NCBI RefSeq assembly: GCF_030816715.1
Contig: NZ_JAUSYH010000001.1
Coordinates: 2,418,001 to 2,482,000 of the forward strand
Length of the DNA: 64,000 nucleotides
From: Streptomyces achromogenes
GTDB lineage: Bacteria; Actinomycetota; Actinomycetes; Streptomycetales; Streptomycetaceae
Direction of reading: 5' to 3'
In this document: piece by piece, positions 45,771-55,396 of the stretch
How positions within the stretch are numbered: position 1 is the first letter of the stretch
Layout of the letters: every line of letters begins with the position of its first letter
Notes under the pieces: model-generated
Told to the model about the DNA's origin: nothing
The model's database searches: none
The model's input: the letters and a program-made list of their open reading frames with translations, nothing else
Translations under genes and position numbers: made by a program

Positions 45771-46244
45771 CTACAGCGGACGCCGCATGGACCGGTGGGC
45801 TATGCCCGCCTCCAGGTCCTCCGGCCCGTAGGCCGTGTACCCCAGCCGCTCGTAGAAACCCAGCGCCTGCGTCTGTGCGTGCAGGTCCACGGCCGTGAGC
45901 CCCCGCGCGCGTGCCGCCTCCTCGACGGCCCGCACCAGCGCGACCCCGACGCCCAGCCCGCGCGCCTCGCGCGTCACGGCGAGCCGTCCGAGCGAGCCCA
46001 CCGAGAGGTCCCCGCCGGTCCTGGCCGCGGCCGCCTCGCCGTACAGCAGCCGCCCGGTCCCGAGCGCGGCCCCGTCCTCGCGGACCGCGAGCAGGTGCAC
46101 GGCGCCTGCGTCGTGCTCGTCGTACTCCAGGTCCTCGGGGACGCCCTGTTCGCCGACGAAGACCTCCTTGCGCACCGCGAAGCACGCCTCCCGGTCGGCG
46201 AGGTCCTCGGCGACGCGCACCGTGTACGCGGGCGTGCCGGTCAT
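45771..46244 (-). CDS. GNAT family N-acetyltransferase
   Basis: A 157-residue GNAT of the ElaA/YjdJ-like group: [24 protein letters not shown] at the start, acetyl-CoA loop [13 protein letters not shown], and [19 protein letters not shown] near the end. The acceptor is unknown. ATG overlaps the stop of the pseudouridine synthase (ATGA), so the two are translated together. Confidence 0.92.
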   Translation of the reverse strand: MTGTPAYTVRVAEDLADREACFAVRKEVFVGEQGVPEDLEYDEHDAGAVHLLAVREDGAALGTGRLLYGEAAAARTGGDLSVGSLGRLAVTREARGLGVGVALVRAVEEAARARGLTAVDLHAQTQALGFYERLGYTAYGPEDLEAGIAHRSMRRPL

Positions 46245-47185
46245 CCGTAGGTCTCCTCGCGGACCTGGTCCAGGGCCTTCTGCAGGTCCTCGGGGTAGTC
46301 GCTGGCGAACTCGGCCCACTGCCCGTCGCCGGGGTGCTCGAAGCCCAGCCGCACGGCGTGCAGCCACTGCCGGGTCAGGTGCAGCCGCTTGGAGAGCGTC
46401 GGGTCGGCCCCGTACGTCAGGTCGCCGACGCAGGGGTGGCGGTGGGCGGCCATGTGCACGCGGATCTGGTGCGTGCGGCCCGTCTCCAGCTTCACGTCGA
46501 GCAGGGAGGCCGCGCGGAAGGCCTCGATCAGGTCGTAGTGCGTGACGGAGGGCTTGCCCTCGGCGGTGACCGCCCACTTGTAGTCGTGCTGGGGATGGCG
46601 GCCGATGGGCGCGTCGATCGTGCCGCTGGTCGGGTCGGGGTGGCCCTGGACGAGCGTGTGGTAGCGCTTGTCGACCGTGCGCTCCTTGAACTGGCGCTTG
46701 AGCGAGGTGTAGGCGCGCTCCGACTTGGCGACCACCATCAGACCGGAGGTGCCGACGTCGAGCCGGTGCACGATGCCCTGGCGCTCGGCCGCGCCCGAGG
46801 TGGAGATGCGGTAGCCGGCCGCGGCCAGCCCGCCGATGACGGTGGGGCCGCTCCAGCCGGGCGAGGGGTGCGCGGCCACGCCGACGGGCTTGACGATCAC
46901 GACCACGTCGTCGTCGTCGTGCACGATCTCCATGCCTTCGACGGGCTCGGCGACGATCTGCACGGGCGCCGGGGCCTGCGGCATCTCGACCTCGAGCCAG
47001 GCCCCGCCGCTGACCCGCTCGGACTTGCCGACCACCGAGCCGTCGACCGTGACCTTCCCCGCCGCGGCCAGCTCGGCGGCCTTCGTACGGGAGAAGCCGA
47101 ACATGCGGGAGATGGCGGCGTCGACGCGCTCGCCCTCCAGGCCGTCCGGCACGGGCAGGGTACGGATCTCGGGAATCGTGCTCAC
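46241..47185 (-). CDS. rluD: RluA family pseudouridine synthase
   Basis: A 314-residue rRNA pseudouridine synthase, most like RluD, which acts on helix 69 of 23S rRNA. An S4 RNA-binding domain (about 18-75; [26 protein letters not shown]) precedes the catalytic domain with D143 in [28 protein letters not shown] and VGDLTYG are further signatures. GTG 47183-47185 is preferred. It follows lspA, a widespread neighbourhood. Confidence 0.92.
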   Translation of the reverse strand: MSTIPEIRTLPVPDGLEGERVDAAISRMFGFSRTKAAELAAAGKVTVDGSVVGKSERVSGGAWLEVEMPQAPAPVQIVAEPVEGMEIVHDDDDVVVIVKPVGVAAHPSPGWSGPTVIGGLAAAGYRISTSGAAERQGIVHRLDVGTSGLMVVAKSERAYTSLKRQFKERTVDKRYHTLVQGHPDPTSGTIDAPIGRHPQHDYKWAVTAEGKPSVTHYDLIEAFRAASLLDVKLETGRTHQIRVHMAAHRHPCVGDLTYGADPTLSKRLHLTRQWLHAVRLGFEHPGDGQWAEFASDYPEDLQKALDQVREETYG

Positions 47186-47260
47186 CCGTCGAGTATGCAG
47201 GACGGCCACGACACCGCCGTACGGGCCTGTGGACGACCGGCGGCCGACCCGGTCCCCGAT

Positions 47261-47857
47261 TCAGTCCTTGTGGACGGTCCCGTCCGGGTCGAGTCCCTTG
47301 AAGGACAGCAGGACGATCAGGATGCCGCCGCACACGATCGCCGAGTCGGCGAGGTTGAAGACCGCGAAGTGCTTCGGCGCGATGAAGTCCACGACCGCGC
47401 CCTCGAAGACGCCGGGCGCCCGGAAGATCCGGTCGGTGAGGTTGCCCAGCGCGCCGCCCAGCAGCAGTCCGAGCGCGATCGCCCAGGGCAGGCTGTACAG
47501 CTTGCGCGCGAGCCGGGCGATCACCACGATCACCGCCGTGGCGATCACCGTGAAGATGATGGTGAAGGCCTCGCCGAAGCCGAAGGCCGCGCCCGCGTTG
47601 CGGATGGCCTCGAACCGCAGCCAGTCCCCGACGATGTCGATCGGCGCGTGGTGCTCCAGCTTGGCGACCACGATCATCTTGCTGACCAGGTCGAGTGCGT
47701 ACGCGAAAGCGGCGACGGCGAAGAGCACGGCGATGCGGCGCTTGCCCCTGGGCCGCGCCCCGGCGCTCTCCTGCCCGCCCGGGCCGGACGACTGCTCCGG
47801 CTCGGACCCCGCCTCTGGGGTGTCCGGCGTACCGATGACGCGCTCCGCCTCTGCCAC
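47261..47857 (-). CDS. lspA: Lipoprotein signal peptidase II
   Basis: LspA cleaves the signal peptide of diacylglyceryl-modified prolipoproteins. It has 198 residues with four membrane segments. The N-terminus (1-38) is an actinobacterial Ala/Gly/Glu-rich tail. Catalytic aspartates lie in [10 protein letters not shown] and FNLADSAI; the substrate loop has NAGAAFGFG. It works after Lgt, encoded at the other end of the window. GTG 47855-47857. Confidence 0.95.
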   Translation of the reverse strand: MAEAERVIGTPDTPEAGSEPEQSSGPGGQESAGARPRGKRRIAVLFAVAAFAYALDLVSKMIVVAKLEHHAPIDIVGDWLRFEAIRNAGAAFGFGEAFTIIFTVIATAVIVVIARLARKLYSLPWAIALGLLLGGALGNLTDRIFRAPGVFEGAVVDFIAPKHFAVFNLADSAIVCGGILIVLLSFKGLDPDGTVHKD

Positions 47858-47924
47858 GTGAGTCCCTCAACCTAGGTACCTGACTGAGGACGAGGGTACG
47901 GCACGCCCCCCGCCTGCCAGGTGA

Positions 47925-48881
47925 TCAGTACCGCCGCTCCTGCTTCTGCTTGCACTCGACGCACAGCGTGGCCCTCGGAAAGGCCTGCATCCGGGCCTTC
48001 CCGATGGCGTTGCCGCAGTTCTCGCACAGCCCGTAGGTGCCGGCGTCCAGCCGCTCCAGAGCGTGCTCGGTCTGGATCAGCATCTCGCGCGCGTTGGCGG
48101 CCAGAGCCAGTTCGTGCTCGCGCGTGATGTTCTTGGTGCCGGTGTCGGCCTGGTCGTCGCCGGCGCCGTCCCCCGAGTCCCGCATCAGCCCCGTCAGGGC
48201 CGCCTCGGACGCGGCCAGCTCCGCTCGCAGCCGCGCCTGCTCGGAGTCGAGCTCCGTGCGGGCCTCCTCGACCTCCTGCGGCGTCCACGGCTCCTCGCCG
48301 GGGCGTACCGCCAGTTCGCCCGGCTCCGCCGCGGCGAGGCGTGCCTTGGGGACGGCGGTCTTCGCCGCCGTGGCCGTACCCGGAGTCTTCTTCGCAACCA
48401 CAGTCGTGGCTCCCGTCTGCTCCGCGGCCGAGGCCGCGCCCACCTTCTTGGCCGTGTTCTTCCTGCCCGCGCTCGTCGCGGCCACGCTCTTCGCGCCGGT
48501 CGCCTTCCTGGCCGTCGCCTTCTTGGCGGTGGCCTTCCCCGCTGCCGTCTTCGGCGCGGCGGCTCTCTTCGAGGCGGTCTTCCCGGCGGTCGTCCGCTTC
48601 GCGGCCGCCTTCCCGGCCGTCTCCTCCACGGCCACCTGCTTCCCGGCGGTCTCCCGGGCCGCGGCGTCCCCGGTGGCGGTGTTCTTCGGGACGGCGCCCG
48701 GCTTCGTCGCCGCCGTCTTCCCGGCCGCCGCCTTCGCGTTCCGCTTCTTCGTCCCCGCGGCAGCCGACGGCCGCACGGACTTCACCGCCGTCACGGCCTT
48801 CCCGTCCTCGGCCGCGCCGCCGGGGGCGTCCGTGGACGTTCCGGACGCCGGCTGCTGTACGGCGGTCTTCTTCGCCACCAT
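47925..48881 (-). CDS. TraR/DksA C4 zinc-finger protein with histone H1-like tail
   Basis: A 318-residue two-part protein. Residues 1-190 are Ala/Lys/Thr-rich with many AAKKTA/AGKTA-type repeats, like eukaryotic histone H1 tails or mycobacterial HupB tails. Residues 200-318 form a DksA/TraR-type helical hairpin with a C-terminal zinc finger, CENC...CVEC. The finger suggests binding in the RNA polymerase secondary channel, the tail suggests DNA binding. ATG 48879-48881 follows GAAGGGG. It is divergent from ileS and precedes lspA by 67 bases. Confidence 0.9.
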   Translation of the reverse strand: MVAKKTAVQQPASGTSTDAPGGAAEDGKAVTAVKSVRPSAAAGTKKRNAKAAAGKTAATKPGAVPKNTATGDAAARETAGKQVAVEETAGKAAAKRTTAGKTASKRAAAPKTAAGKATAKKATARKATGAKSVAATSAGRKNTAKKVGAASAAEQTGATTVVAKKTPGTATAAKTAVPKARLAAAEPGELAVRPGEEPWTPQEVEEARTELDSEQARLRAELAASEAALTGLMRDSGDGAGDDQADTGTKNITREHELALAANAREMLIQTEHALERLDAGTYGLCENCGNAIGKARMQAFPRATLCVECKQKQERRY

Positions 48882-49189
48882 GGCCGCGGCCCCTTCACAT
48901 TTTGTGATCTTGCACGCAAATCGTGCTGGGACGATAAATCGACTTGGAGCCCGCGGCAACGGGGCACACCGCCCGATTCGCCCGCCTCGCGCACGCCACG
49001 CGGGGGGCCTGCATCGGTTGTGCCCAGCTCCCCGCCGGGTAATCCGCCGCACCGGGCGTCCCGGCACGCGAACACGCGCGGTGTCGCGCCCGGCGACCAT
49101 TCGGGGCAACCCGGACCGGTCCGCGTGCCGCGCCCGGAGGCCCCGAAAAGCGGTCGGCCGCCGTCGCCGGGGAGCCGTACACTGGGCGG
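48882..49189. other. Divergent control region between traR-like gene and the ileS T-box
   Basis: No gene seen in this 308-base stretch. A small dyad TCACAttttGTGA-type (48895-48907) overlaps the ribosome site of the traR-like gene. TACACT at 49178-49183 is a possible -10 box for the T-box transcript; no strong -35 is visible. Confidence 0.5.
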
Positions 49190-49480
49190 AGCGAAAAGCG
49201 TGGATGGGGACGAGTAGCGGCGTACGCAGCCCAGAGCGACCCGGGGACGGTGGGAGCCCGGGGGCGAGCGCGACGTGAAGATCACCCCGGAGCCGCCGGA
49301 AGAAGGCCCCCGCAGGGTCGGTAGAACCGGCATCGCGACCCCAATGAGGGGGCTCGCCGGCGCGCAGGGCGCACCGGAGGGCCAAGGAGGGTGGTACCGC
49401 GGGAGCGCGCCGCACACGGCGTCCACAGGCTAGAAGGCTCTCGTCCCTCCGACGGAAGGCAGTACGTCCGCCGGAGGAAG
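49190..49480 (+). promoter_or_regulatory. Isoleucine T-box riboswitch (translational type) upstream of ileS
   Basis: The conserved T-box core, TGGTACCGCG, is at 49392-49401, inside AAGGAGGGTGGTACC. An ATC triplet (49281-49283, in GAAGATCACC) is a candidate isoleucine specifier. GGAGGG beside the core can pair with CCCTCC (about 49445-49450) as antisequestor. The same CCTCCGACGG (49446-49455) can instead pair with CCGCCGGAGG (49468-49477), nine of ten positions, which hides the ileS Shine-Dalgarno. Uncharged tRNA-Ile binding would then free the ribosome site; no U-rich terminator is seen. This matches actinobacterial ileS T-boxes. Confidence 0.9.
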
Positions 49481-49487
49481 CTCGCAG

Positions 49488-52400
49488 ATGACAACGCCGC
49501 AGTACCGTCAGGTGCCCGCCCAGGTCGACCTGCCCGCCCTCGAGCACGCGGTGCTCGAGTTCTGGCGCGAGCGGAAGATCTTCGCCAAGAGCCTGGAGCA
49601 GTCCGAGGGCCGCCCCGAGTGGGTGTTCTACGAGGGCCCGCCCACCGCCAACGGCATGCCGGGCGCCCACCACATCGAGGCGCGCGTCTTCAAGGACGTC
49701 TTCCCCCGCTTCCGCACCATGCGCGGCTACCACGTGGCCCGCAAGGCCGGCTGGGACTGCCACGGCCTGCCGGTGGAGCTGGCGGTCGAGAAGGAGCTCG
49801 GCTTCAGCGGCAAGCAGGACATCGAGGCCTACGGCATCGCCGAGTTCAACGCCAGGTGCCGGGAGTCCGTGCTCCGCCACACCGACGCCTTCTCCGACCT
49901 GACGACCCGCATGGGCTACTGGGTCGACCTCGACGACGCCTACGTCACGATGGACCCCGAGTACATCGAGTCGGTCTGGTGGTCGCTGAAGGAGATCTTC
50001 AACAAGGGTCTGCTGGTCCAGGACCACCGCGTCGCCCCCTGGTGCCCCCGCTGCGGCACCGGCCTCTCCGACCACGAGCTGGCCCAGGGCTACGAGACGG
50101 TCGTCGACCCTTCCGTGTACGTCCGTTTCCCGCTCACCTCCGGTCCGCTCGCCGGCGAGGCCGCCCTCCTGGTGTGGACGACGACCCCCTGGACGCTGGT
50201 CTCCAACACGGCCGTGGCCGCGCACCCCGAGGTCGCCTACGTCGTGGCGACCGACGGCGAGGAGAAGGTCGTGGTGGCCGAGCCGCTGCTCGCCAAGGCG
50301 CTCGGCGAGGGCTGGGAGACCACCGGCGAGACCTTCACCGGCGCCGAAATGGAGCGCTGGACCTATCAACGTCCGTTCGAGCTGGTGGAGTTCCCGGAGC
50401 CCGCCCACTACGTGGTGAACGCCGAGTACGTCACCACCGAGGACGGCACGGGACTGGTCCACCAGTCGCCCGCCTTCGGTGAGGACGACCTCAAGGTCTG
50501 CCGCTCCTACGGCCTTCCGGTGGTGAACCCCGTCCGCCCGGACGGCACCTTCGAGGAGTCCGTCCCGATGGTCGGCGGCGTCTTCTTCAAGAAGGCGGAC
50601 GAACGGCTCACCGAGGACCTCCGGCAGCGCGGCCTCCTCTTCCGGCACATCCCGTACGAGCACAGCTACCCGCACTGCTGGCGCTGCCACACCGCGCTGC
50701 TCTACTACGCACAGCCGTCCTGGTACATCCGCACCACGGCCGTCAAGGACCGCCTCCTCCAGGAGAACGAGAACACCAACTGGTTCCCGGACACGGTCAA
50801 GCACGGCCGGTACGGGGACTGGCTGAACAACAACATCGACTGGGCGCTGTCCCGCAACCGCTACTGGGGCACCCCGCTGCCGATCTGGCGCTGCGAGGAC
50901 GACCACCTCACCGTCGTCGGCTCCCGCGCGGAACTCACCGGGCTGACCGGTTCCGACCAGTCCGGGCTGGACCCGCACCGCCCGTTCATCGACGACGTCA
51001 CCTTCGCGTGCCCCCAGTGCGCGAAGACGGCCACGCGCGTGCCCGAGGTCATCGACGCCTGGTACGACTCCGGTTCGATGCCGTTCGCGCAGTGGGGCTA
51101 CCCGTACAAGAACAAGGACCTGTTCGAGGCACGCTACCCGGCGCAGTTCATCTCCGAGGCCATCGACCAGACCCGCGGCTGGTTCTACACACTGATGGCG
51201 ATCGGCACCCTGGTCTTCGACAAGTCGTCGTACGAGAACGTCGTCTGCCTCGGGCACATCCTCGCCGAGGACGGCCGCAAGATGTCCAAGCACCTGGGCA
51301 ACATCCTGCAGCCGATCCCGCTGATGGACCAGCACGGCGCCGACGCGGTCCGCTGGTTCATGGCGGCCGGCGGCTCCCCCTGGGCGGCCCGCCGGGTGGG
51401 CCACGGCACCATCCAGGAGGTCGTCCGCAAGACCCTCCTGACGTACTGGAACACGGTCGCCTTCCAGGCGCTGTACGCCCGTACGTCCGGCTGGGCGCCG
51501 AGCGAGGCCGATCCGGCCCCGGCCGACCGCCCGGTCCTGGACAGGTGGCTGCTGTCCGAACTCCACGCCCTCACCGACCAGGTGACGCAGTCGCTGGAGG
51601 CCTACGACACCCAGCGCGCCGGCAAGCTCCTCTCGGCGTTCGTCGACGACCTGTCCAACTGGTACGTCCGCCGGTCCCGCCGACGCTTCTGGCAGGGCGA
51701 CAAGGCGGCGCTGCGCACCCTGCACGAGGTCGTCGAGACGGTCACCAAGCTGATGGCCCCGCTGACCCCGTTCATCACCGAGCGGGTCTGGCAGGACCTG
51801 GTCGCCCCCGTCACCCCGGGCGCCCCGGAGTCCGTGCACCTGTCGGCCTGGCCGGAGCCGGACCTCTCGGCGATCGACCCGGAGCTGTCGAAGCAGATGG
51901 TCCTCGTCCGCCGCCTGGTGGAGCTGGGCCGCGCCACGCGCGCCGAGTCGGGCGTCAAGACCCGCCAGCCGCTCCGCCGCGCGCTGATCGCGGCCGCCGG
52001 GTTCGACGCGCTCTCCCCCGCGCTGCACGCGCAGATCACCGAGGAGCTGAACGTCGAGTCCCTGGCGTCCCTCTCCGAGGTCGGCGGCTCTCTGGTCGAC
52101 ACCACCGCCAAGGCGAACTTCCGCGCCCTGGGCAAGCGGTTCGGCAAGCGTGTCCAGGACGTGGCCAAGGCCGTCGCGAACGCCGACGCGGCCGCGCTCT
52201 CCCTCGCCCTGCGCGAGGGCACGGCATCGGTCGAGATCGACGGCGAGACCGTCACCCTGGCCCCCGACGAGGTGATCATCACGGAGACCCCGCGCGAGGG
52301 CTGGTCGGTGGCCTCCGACTCCGGCGCCACCGTCGCGCTCGACCTGGAGATCACCGAGGAGCTGCGCCGCGCGGGCCTGGCCCGTGACGCCATCCGTCTG

Positions 52401-52625
52401 ATCCAGGAGGCCCGCAAGAACAGCGGCCTGGACGTCGCCGACCGCATCGCGCTCCGCTGGACGGCGACCGACCCGGGAACCGTCGACGCCCTGGACGGCC
52501 ACGCCGGCCTGATCGCCGACGAGGTCCTCGCCACGGACTTCGCCCGGGGTGAGGCGGACGACACCTACGGCGCCCCGTTCACGGACGAGGCCCTGACGCT
52601 GACGTTCCGCCTGCGCAAGGCGTAA
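49488..52625 (+). CDS. ileS: Isoleucyl-tRNA synthetase
   Basis: IleS charges tRNA-Ile and edits valine. The protein has 1045 residues, in the range of the eukaryote-like/actinobacterial IleS group. The HIGH motif is GAHH at 59-62 (PPTANGMPGAHHIEAR) and KMSKS is KMSKH at 598-602. Editing-domain threonines lie in VWTTTPWTLVSNTAVA, and the zinc-like cysteines in CHTALLYYAQPSWY and CPQCAKT are seen. ATG 49488 follows the T-box and GGAGG by ten bases. It is convergent with divIVA, with two hairpins between. Confidence 0.96.
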   Translation: MTTPQYRQVPAQVDLPALEHAVLEFWRERKIFAKSLEQSEGRPEWVFYEGPPTANGMPGAHHIEARVFKDVFPRFRTMRGYHVARKAGWDCHGLPVELAVEKELGFSGKQDIEAYGIAEFNARCRESVLRHTDAFSDLTTRMGYWVDLDDAYVTMDPEYIESVWWSLKEIFNKGLLVQDHRVAPWCPRCGTGLSDHELAQGYETVVDPSVYVRFPLTSGPLAGEAALLVWTTTPWTLVSNTAVAAHPEVAYVVATDGEEKVVVAEPLLAKALGEGWETTGETFTGAEMERWTYQRPFELVEFPEPAHYVVNAEYVTTEDGTGLVHQSPAFGEDDLKVCRSYGLPVVNPVRPDGTFEESVPMVGGVFFKKADERLTEDLRQRGLLFRHIPYEHSYPHCWRCHTALLYYAQPSWYIRTTAVKDRLLQENENTNWFPDTVKHGRYGDWLNNNIDWALSRNRYWGTPLPIWRCEDDHLTVVGSRAELTGLTGSDQSGLDPHRPFIDDVTFACPQCAKTATRVPEVIDAWYDSGSMPFAQWGYPYKNKDLFEARYPAQFISEAIDQTRGWFYTLMAIGTLVFDKSSYENVVCLGHILAEDGRKMSKHLGNILQPIPLMDQHGADAVRWFMAAGGSPWAARRVGHGTIQEVVRKTLLTYWNTVAFQALYARTSGWAPSEADPAPADRPVLDRWLLSELHALTDQVTQSLEAYDTQRAGKLLSAFVDDLSNWYVRRSRRRFWQGDKAALRTLHEVVETVTKLMAPLTPFITERVWQDLVAPVTPGAPESVHLSAWPEPDLSAIDPELSKQMVLVRRLVELGRATRAESGVKTRQPLRRALIAAAGFDALSPALHAQITEELNVESLASLSEVGGSLVDTTAKANFRALGKRFGKRVQDVAKAVANADAAALSLALREGTASVEIDGETVTLAPDEVIITETPREGWSVASDSGATVALDLEITEELRRAGLARDAIRLIQEARKNSGLDVADRIALRWTATDPGTVDALDGHAGLIADEVLATDFARGEADDTYGAPFTDEALTLTFRLRKA

Positions 52626-52654
52626 CGGCCCGGCTCCACGAGGGCCGACCACCA

Positions 52655-52700
52655 CAAGGGCCCGGCTCCCAACGGCATCCCCCAGGGAACCGGGCCCTTG
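52655..52700 (+). terminator. Terminator after ileS
   Basis: An 11-bp perfect stem (52655-52665 with 52690-52700) lies 30 bases after the ileS stop. Confidence 0.75.
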
Positions 52701-52903
52701 CCCTTGCCCTGCCCTGTCACCGCCCCACCGGCACCCGCGCGCCCGCACGCCCGCACGCGCCCGCACGCGCCCGCACGGCACCCTGCGGCGGCCCGCGCCG
52801 GTCCTCGTGAACGCCCCCCGCCCGGTCTCCGCCGTCCCCGCGTCGGTCGCGTCCGTGCCGCCCCTCCCCCCGACAGCACAGTGATCGCTGTCAACACGCG
52901 TAA

Positions 52904-52942
52904 AAAGGGCGGGCCCCGGATCGAATCCGGGGCCCGCCCTTT
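52904..52942. terminator. Bidirectional terminator between ileS and divIVA
   Basis: A 17-bp perfect stem (52904-52920 with 52926-52942) with loop TCGAA, preceded by A residues and followed by TTT, 36 bases from the divIVA stop. It looks strong from both sides. Confidence 0.9.
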
Positions 52943-52977
52943 GAACGCTGCCGACGCCTAAGGCGTACTACTGGCCG

Positions 52978-54216
52978 TCAGTTGTCGTCCTCGTCGATGA
53001 GGAAGCCACGCATCGGCGAGGGAGCCTGGCCCATCGGGGAGGGACCCTGCGGACGTACCGGAGCCATCGGCTGAGTCATCGCCGGAGACATCTGCTGCTG
53101 ACCGCCGTAGGACGGGGCAGCCGGGCTCGGCGCGCCCATGCCCGGGTTGCCGCCGTAGGACGGGGCGCTCGCGCCGGCCGGAGCCATGGAGGGCGCCGGG
53201 GACGGCGGCAGGGAGGCCGTGGCCGGAGTACGCGGCGGCGCGAGGGAGTCGTCCGCCTGGGTCTCCAGCTGGCGCAGCTGGGACTCGAGGTACGACTTCA
53301 GACGCGTGCGGTACTCGCGCTCGAAGCCACGCAGGTCCTCGACCTTGCGCTCCAGCGTGGCGCGGGCGGACTCCAGGGAGCCCATCGCGACGCGGTGCTT
53401 CTCCTGCGCGTCCCGCTCCAGGGCGTCCGCCTTGGCACGGGCGTCCCGCTCGAGACCCTCGGCGCGGCTGCGGGCCTCGCCGACGATCTTGTTGGCCTCG
53501 GAACGGGCCTCGGCGATCGCCTGGTCGGCGGTCTGCTGGGCCAGCGAGAGGACACGGGCGGCACTGTCGCCACCGGGGCCCTGACCGGGGCCGCCCATCG
53601 GACCGCCCATGGGGCCGCCCATCGGACCACCCATCTGCTGCTGCATGGGCTGGCCACCCATCGGGCCCTGACCCATGGGGCCCTGGCCCATCGGACCCTG
53701 ACCCATGGGGCCGGGACCCATGCCCTGGCCCATCTGGCCGGGACCCTGGGGGCCGCCCTGACCGCCGGGACCGGCGGGCAGCTGCGGGGCACCGCTCGGC
53801 AGCTGGGGCGGGCCACCCATGGGGCCACCCATCTGCTGCTGCGGCGGGCCCGATATGCCGGCGGGCACCGGTCCGCCCGGACCTCGCATGCCCTGCTGCG
53901 GCATTCCCTGCGGGGGCATCCCCTGCTGCGGCATGCCTTGCTGCTGCATACCGCCCTGCTGCATGCCGCCCTGCTGGGGCATGCCGCCCTGCTGCTGATC
54001 CTGTTCCGGAGGTTTGCGCATGTTCTGCTGGTTCTGGGCAGCAGCGCGCGTGGCCGCGGCCAGCTTGGCCCGCAGGTCCTCGTTCTCACGGAGCAGGCGG
54101 GTCAGTTCGGCTTCGACCTCATCGAGGAAGGCATCGACCTCGTCCTCGTCATAGCCTTCTCGGAGGCGGACGGTCGTGAACTGCTTGTTCCGCACGTCCT
54201 CGGGGGTCAACGGCAT
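52978..54216 (-). CDS. divIVA: Polar growth protein DivIVA
   Basis: DivIVA marks hyphal tips and directs polar wall growth in Streptomyces. It has 412 residues. The N-terminal lipid-binding domain (1-60) shows [35 protein letters not shown] long linker (about 65-215) is made of M/Q/G/P-rich repeats (GMQQGGM..., [11 protein letters not shown]). A second coiled coil spans about 217-315. The C-terminus is Pro/Gln-rich. The long linker is typical of Streptomyces. It is the last gene of the dcw cluster, 52 bases after yggT. Confidence 0.96.
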   Translation of the reverse strand: MPLTPEDVRNKQFTTVRLREGYDEDEVDAFLDEVEAELTRLLRENEDLRAKLAAATRAAAQNQQNMRKPPEQDQQQGGMPQQGGMQQGGMQQQGMPQQGMPPQGMPQQGMRGPGGPVPAGISGPPQQQMGGPMGGPPQLPSGAPQLPAGPGGQGGPQGPGQMGQGMGPGPMGQGPMGQGPMGQGPMGGQPMQQQMGGPMGGPMGGPMGGPGQGPGGDSAARVLSLAQQTADQAIAEARSEANKIVGEARSRAEGLERDARAKADALERDAQEKHRVAMGSLESARATLERKVEDLRGFEREYRTRLKSYLESQLRQLETQADDSLAPPRTPATASLPPSPAPSMAPAGASAPSYGGNPGMGAPSPAAPSYGGQQQMSPAMTQPMAPVRPQGPSPMGQAPSPMRGFLIDEDDN

Positions 54217-54268
54217 CTCTTCACCTCAACGTAGTCGTCGGCATCGGCAAGACGGTAGTTCACATCGC

Positions 54269-54553
54269 TCACAGCTTGCTCACGATCGAGATCAGGATGT
54301 AAACGATGATCATCAGTACGAAGAAGGACAGGTCGAGCGCCACGCCCCCGAGACGCAACGGCGGGATTACCCGCCGCAGAAGCTTGAGCGGTGGATCGGT
54401 GACAGTGTAGGTGGCCTCCAGAACGACCACCATCGCCTTGCCGGGCTGCCATGAGCGGGCGAACTGGAAGACGTAGTCCATGACCAGCCGGAAGATGAGC
54501 ACGATGAGGAACACCATCAGCGCGATGTAGACGACATCCAGGACCACGCTCAT
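54269..54553 (-). CDS. YggT family membrane protein (YlmG)
   Basis: A 94-residue protein with two membrane segments (about 4-26 and 70-92) and the YggT signature TDPPLKLLRRVIPPLRLGGVALD between them. It lies between sepF and divIVA as in most Gram-positive dcw clusters. Its exact role in division is unknown. ATG 54551-54553. Confidence 0.93.
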   Translation of the reverse strand: MSVVLDVVYIALMVFLIVLIFRLVMDYVFQFARSWQPGKAMVVVLEATYTVTDPPLKLLRRVIPPLRLGGVALDLSFFVLMIIVYILISIVSKL

Positions 54554-54626
54554 GTTCGGTGCTTCCCTCTCCCCTGTTTCCGTGCTGCTCTGTACTGCTT
54601 TGTACTGCTTCTACCGGTCTTACGTC

Positions 54627-55268
54627 TCAGCTCTGGTTGAAGAACCCGCCTTCTGCGATGCGGGCCTTGTCCTCCGCCGTGACATCGACGTTAGCAGGCG
54701 ACAACAGGAACACCTTCTGCGTCACCCGCTCGATGCTGCCGTGAAGACCAAACACCAAACCGGCCGCAAAGTCGACAAGTCGCTTCGCGTCTGTGTCATC
54801 CATCTCAGTCAGATTCATGATCACCGGGGTGCCCTCACGGAAGTGTTCCCCGATGGTACGGGCCTCGTTGTAGGTCCGAGGGTGAAGCGTGGTGATCCGG
54901 TACGGCTCTCGTTCCGACACGACCTTGGGCATGATCACCGGTGCGTTCTTCTCCAGGGACTGACGTTCTTGTGTGATGGACGCCACGGGCGCGATGCGCG
55001 CCGGACGTCCGGATTCCGCGGGGAGCGAAGAGGATCGCGCCACCGGCTCACGCGGGGCGGGCGGCTGTACGATTCGCACCTCTTCGTCCCTTTGGGACTG
55101 ATGTGCCCCGTGGGGCTGGTGCGCCGACTCATGTCGCCGGTGGTCCCGCTCGGGCTCCGGGTCGAGCTCGGGTTCGAAGTCGTCGTCGGGGTCGAATCCC
55201 CGGCCGTCGTACCCATCGTCCTCCACGAGGCCGAGGTAGACCGCCATCTTGCGCATCGCGCCGGCCAT
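54627..55268 (-). CDS. sepF: Cell division protein SepF
   Basis: SepF bundles FtsZ and anchors it to the membrane. It has 213 residues. The N-terminal amphipathic stretch [17 protein letters not shown] is the membrane anchor; an acidic linker (20-100) follows, and the SepF core (about 120-205) has [26 protein letters not shown] and [28 protein letters not shown] 55266-55268 follows GGAGG by nine bases. Confidence 0.95.
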   Translation of the reverse strand: MAGAMRKMAVYLGLVEDDGYDGRGFDPDDDFEPELDPEPERDHRRHESAHQPHGAHQSQRDEEVRIVQPPAPREPVARSSSLPAESGRPARIAPVASITQERQSLEKNAPVIMPKVVSEREPYRITTLHPRTYNEARTIGEHFREGTPVIMNLTEMDDTDAKRLVDFAAGLVFGLHGSIERVTQKVFLLSPANVDVTAEDKARIAEGGFFNQS

Positions 55269-55396
55269 GCTCTGAGTCCTCCGCTCTGTGGTGGATCGAC
55301 TTCCTACTGCCAAGTCCCTCGATCCACGTGGCCCTTATGGCCGCCTTTCGGCGGTAATGACCATATTTTCTGCTGTGGTCCGACTTCCTGGCGACG

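Noticed and set aside
47925..52781. An open minus-strand frame of over 1600 codons running antisense through ileS into the traR-like gene
   Set aside because: It is a by-product of high G+C third positions; the sequence antisense to ileS has low-complexity G/V/R/D composition and no domain, while ileS is clearly conserved on the plus strand.
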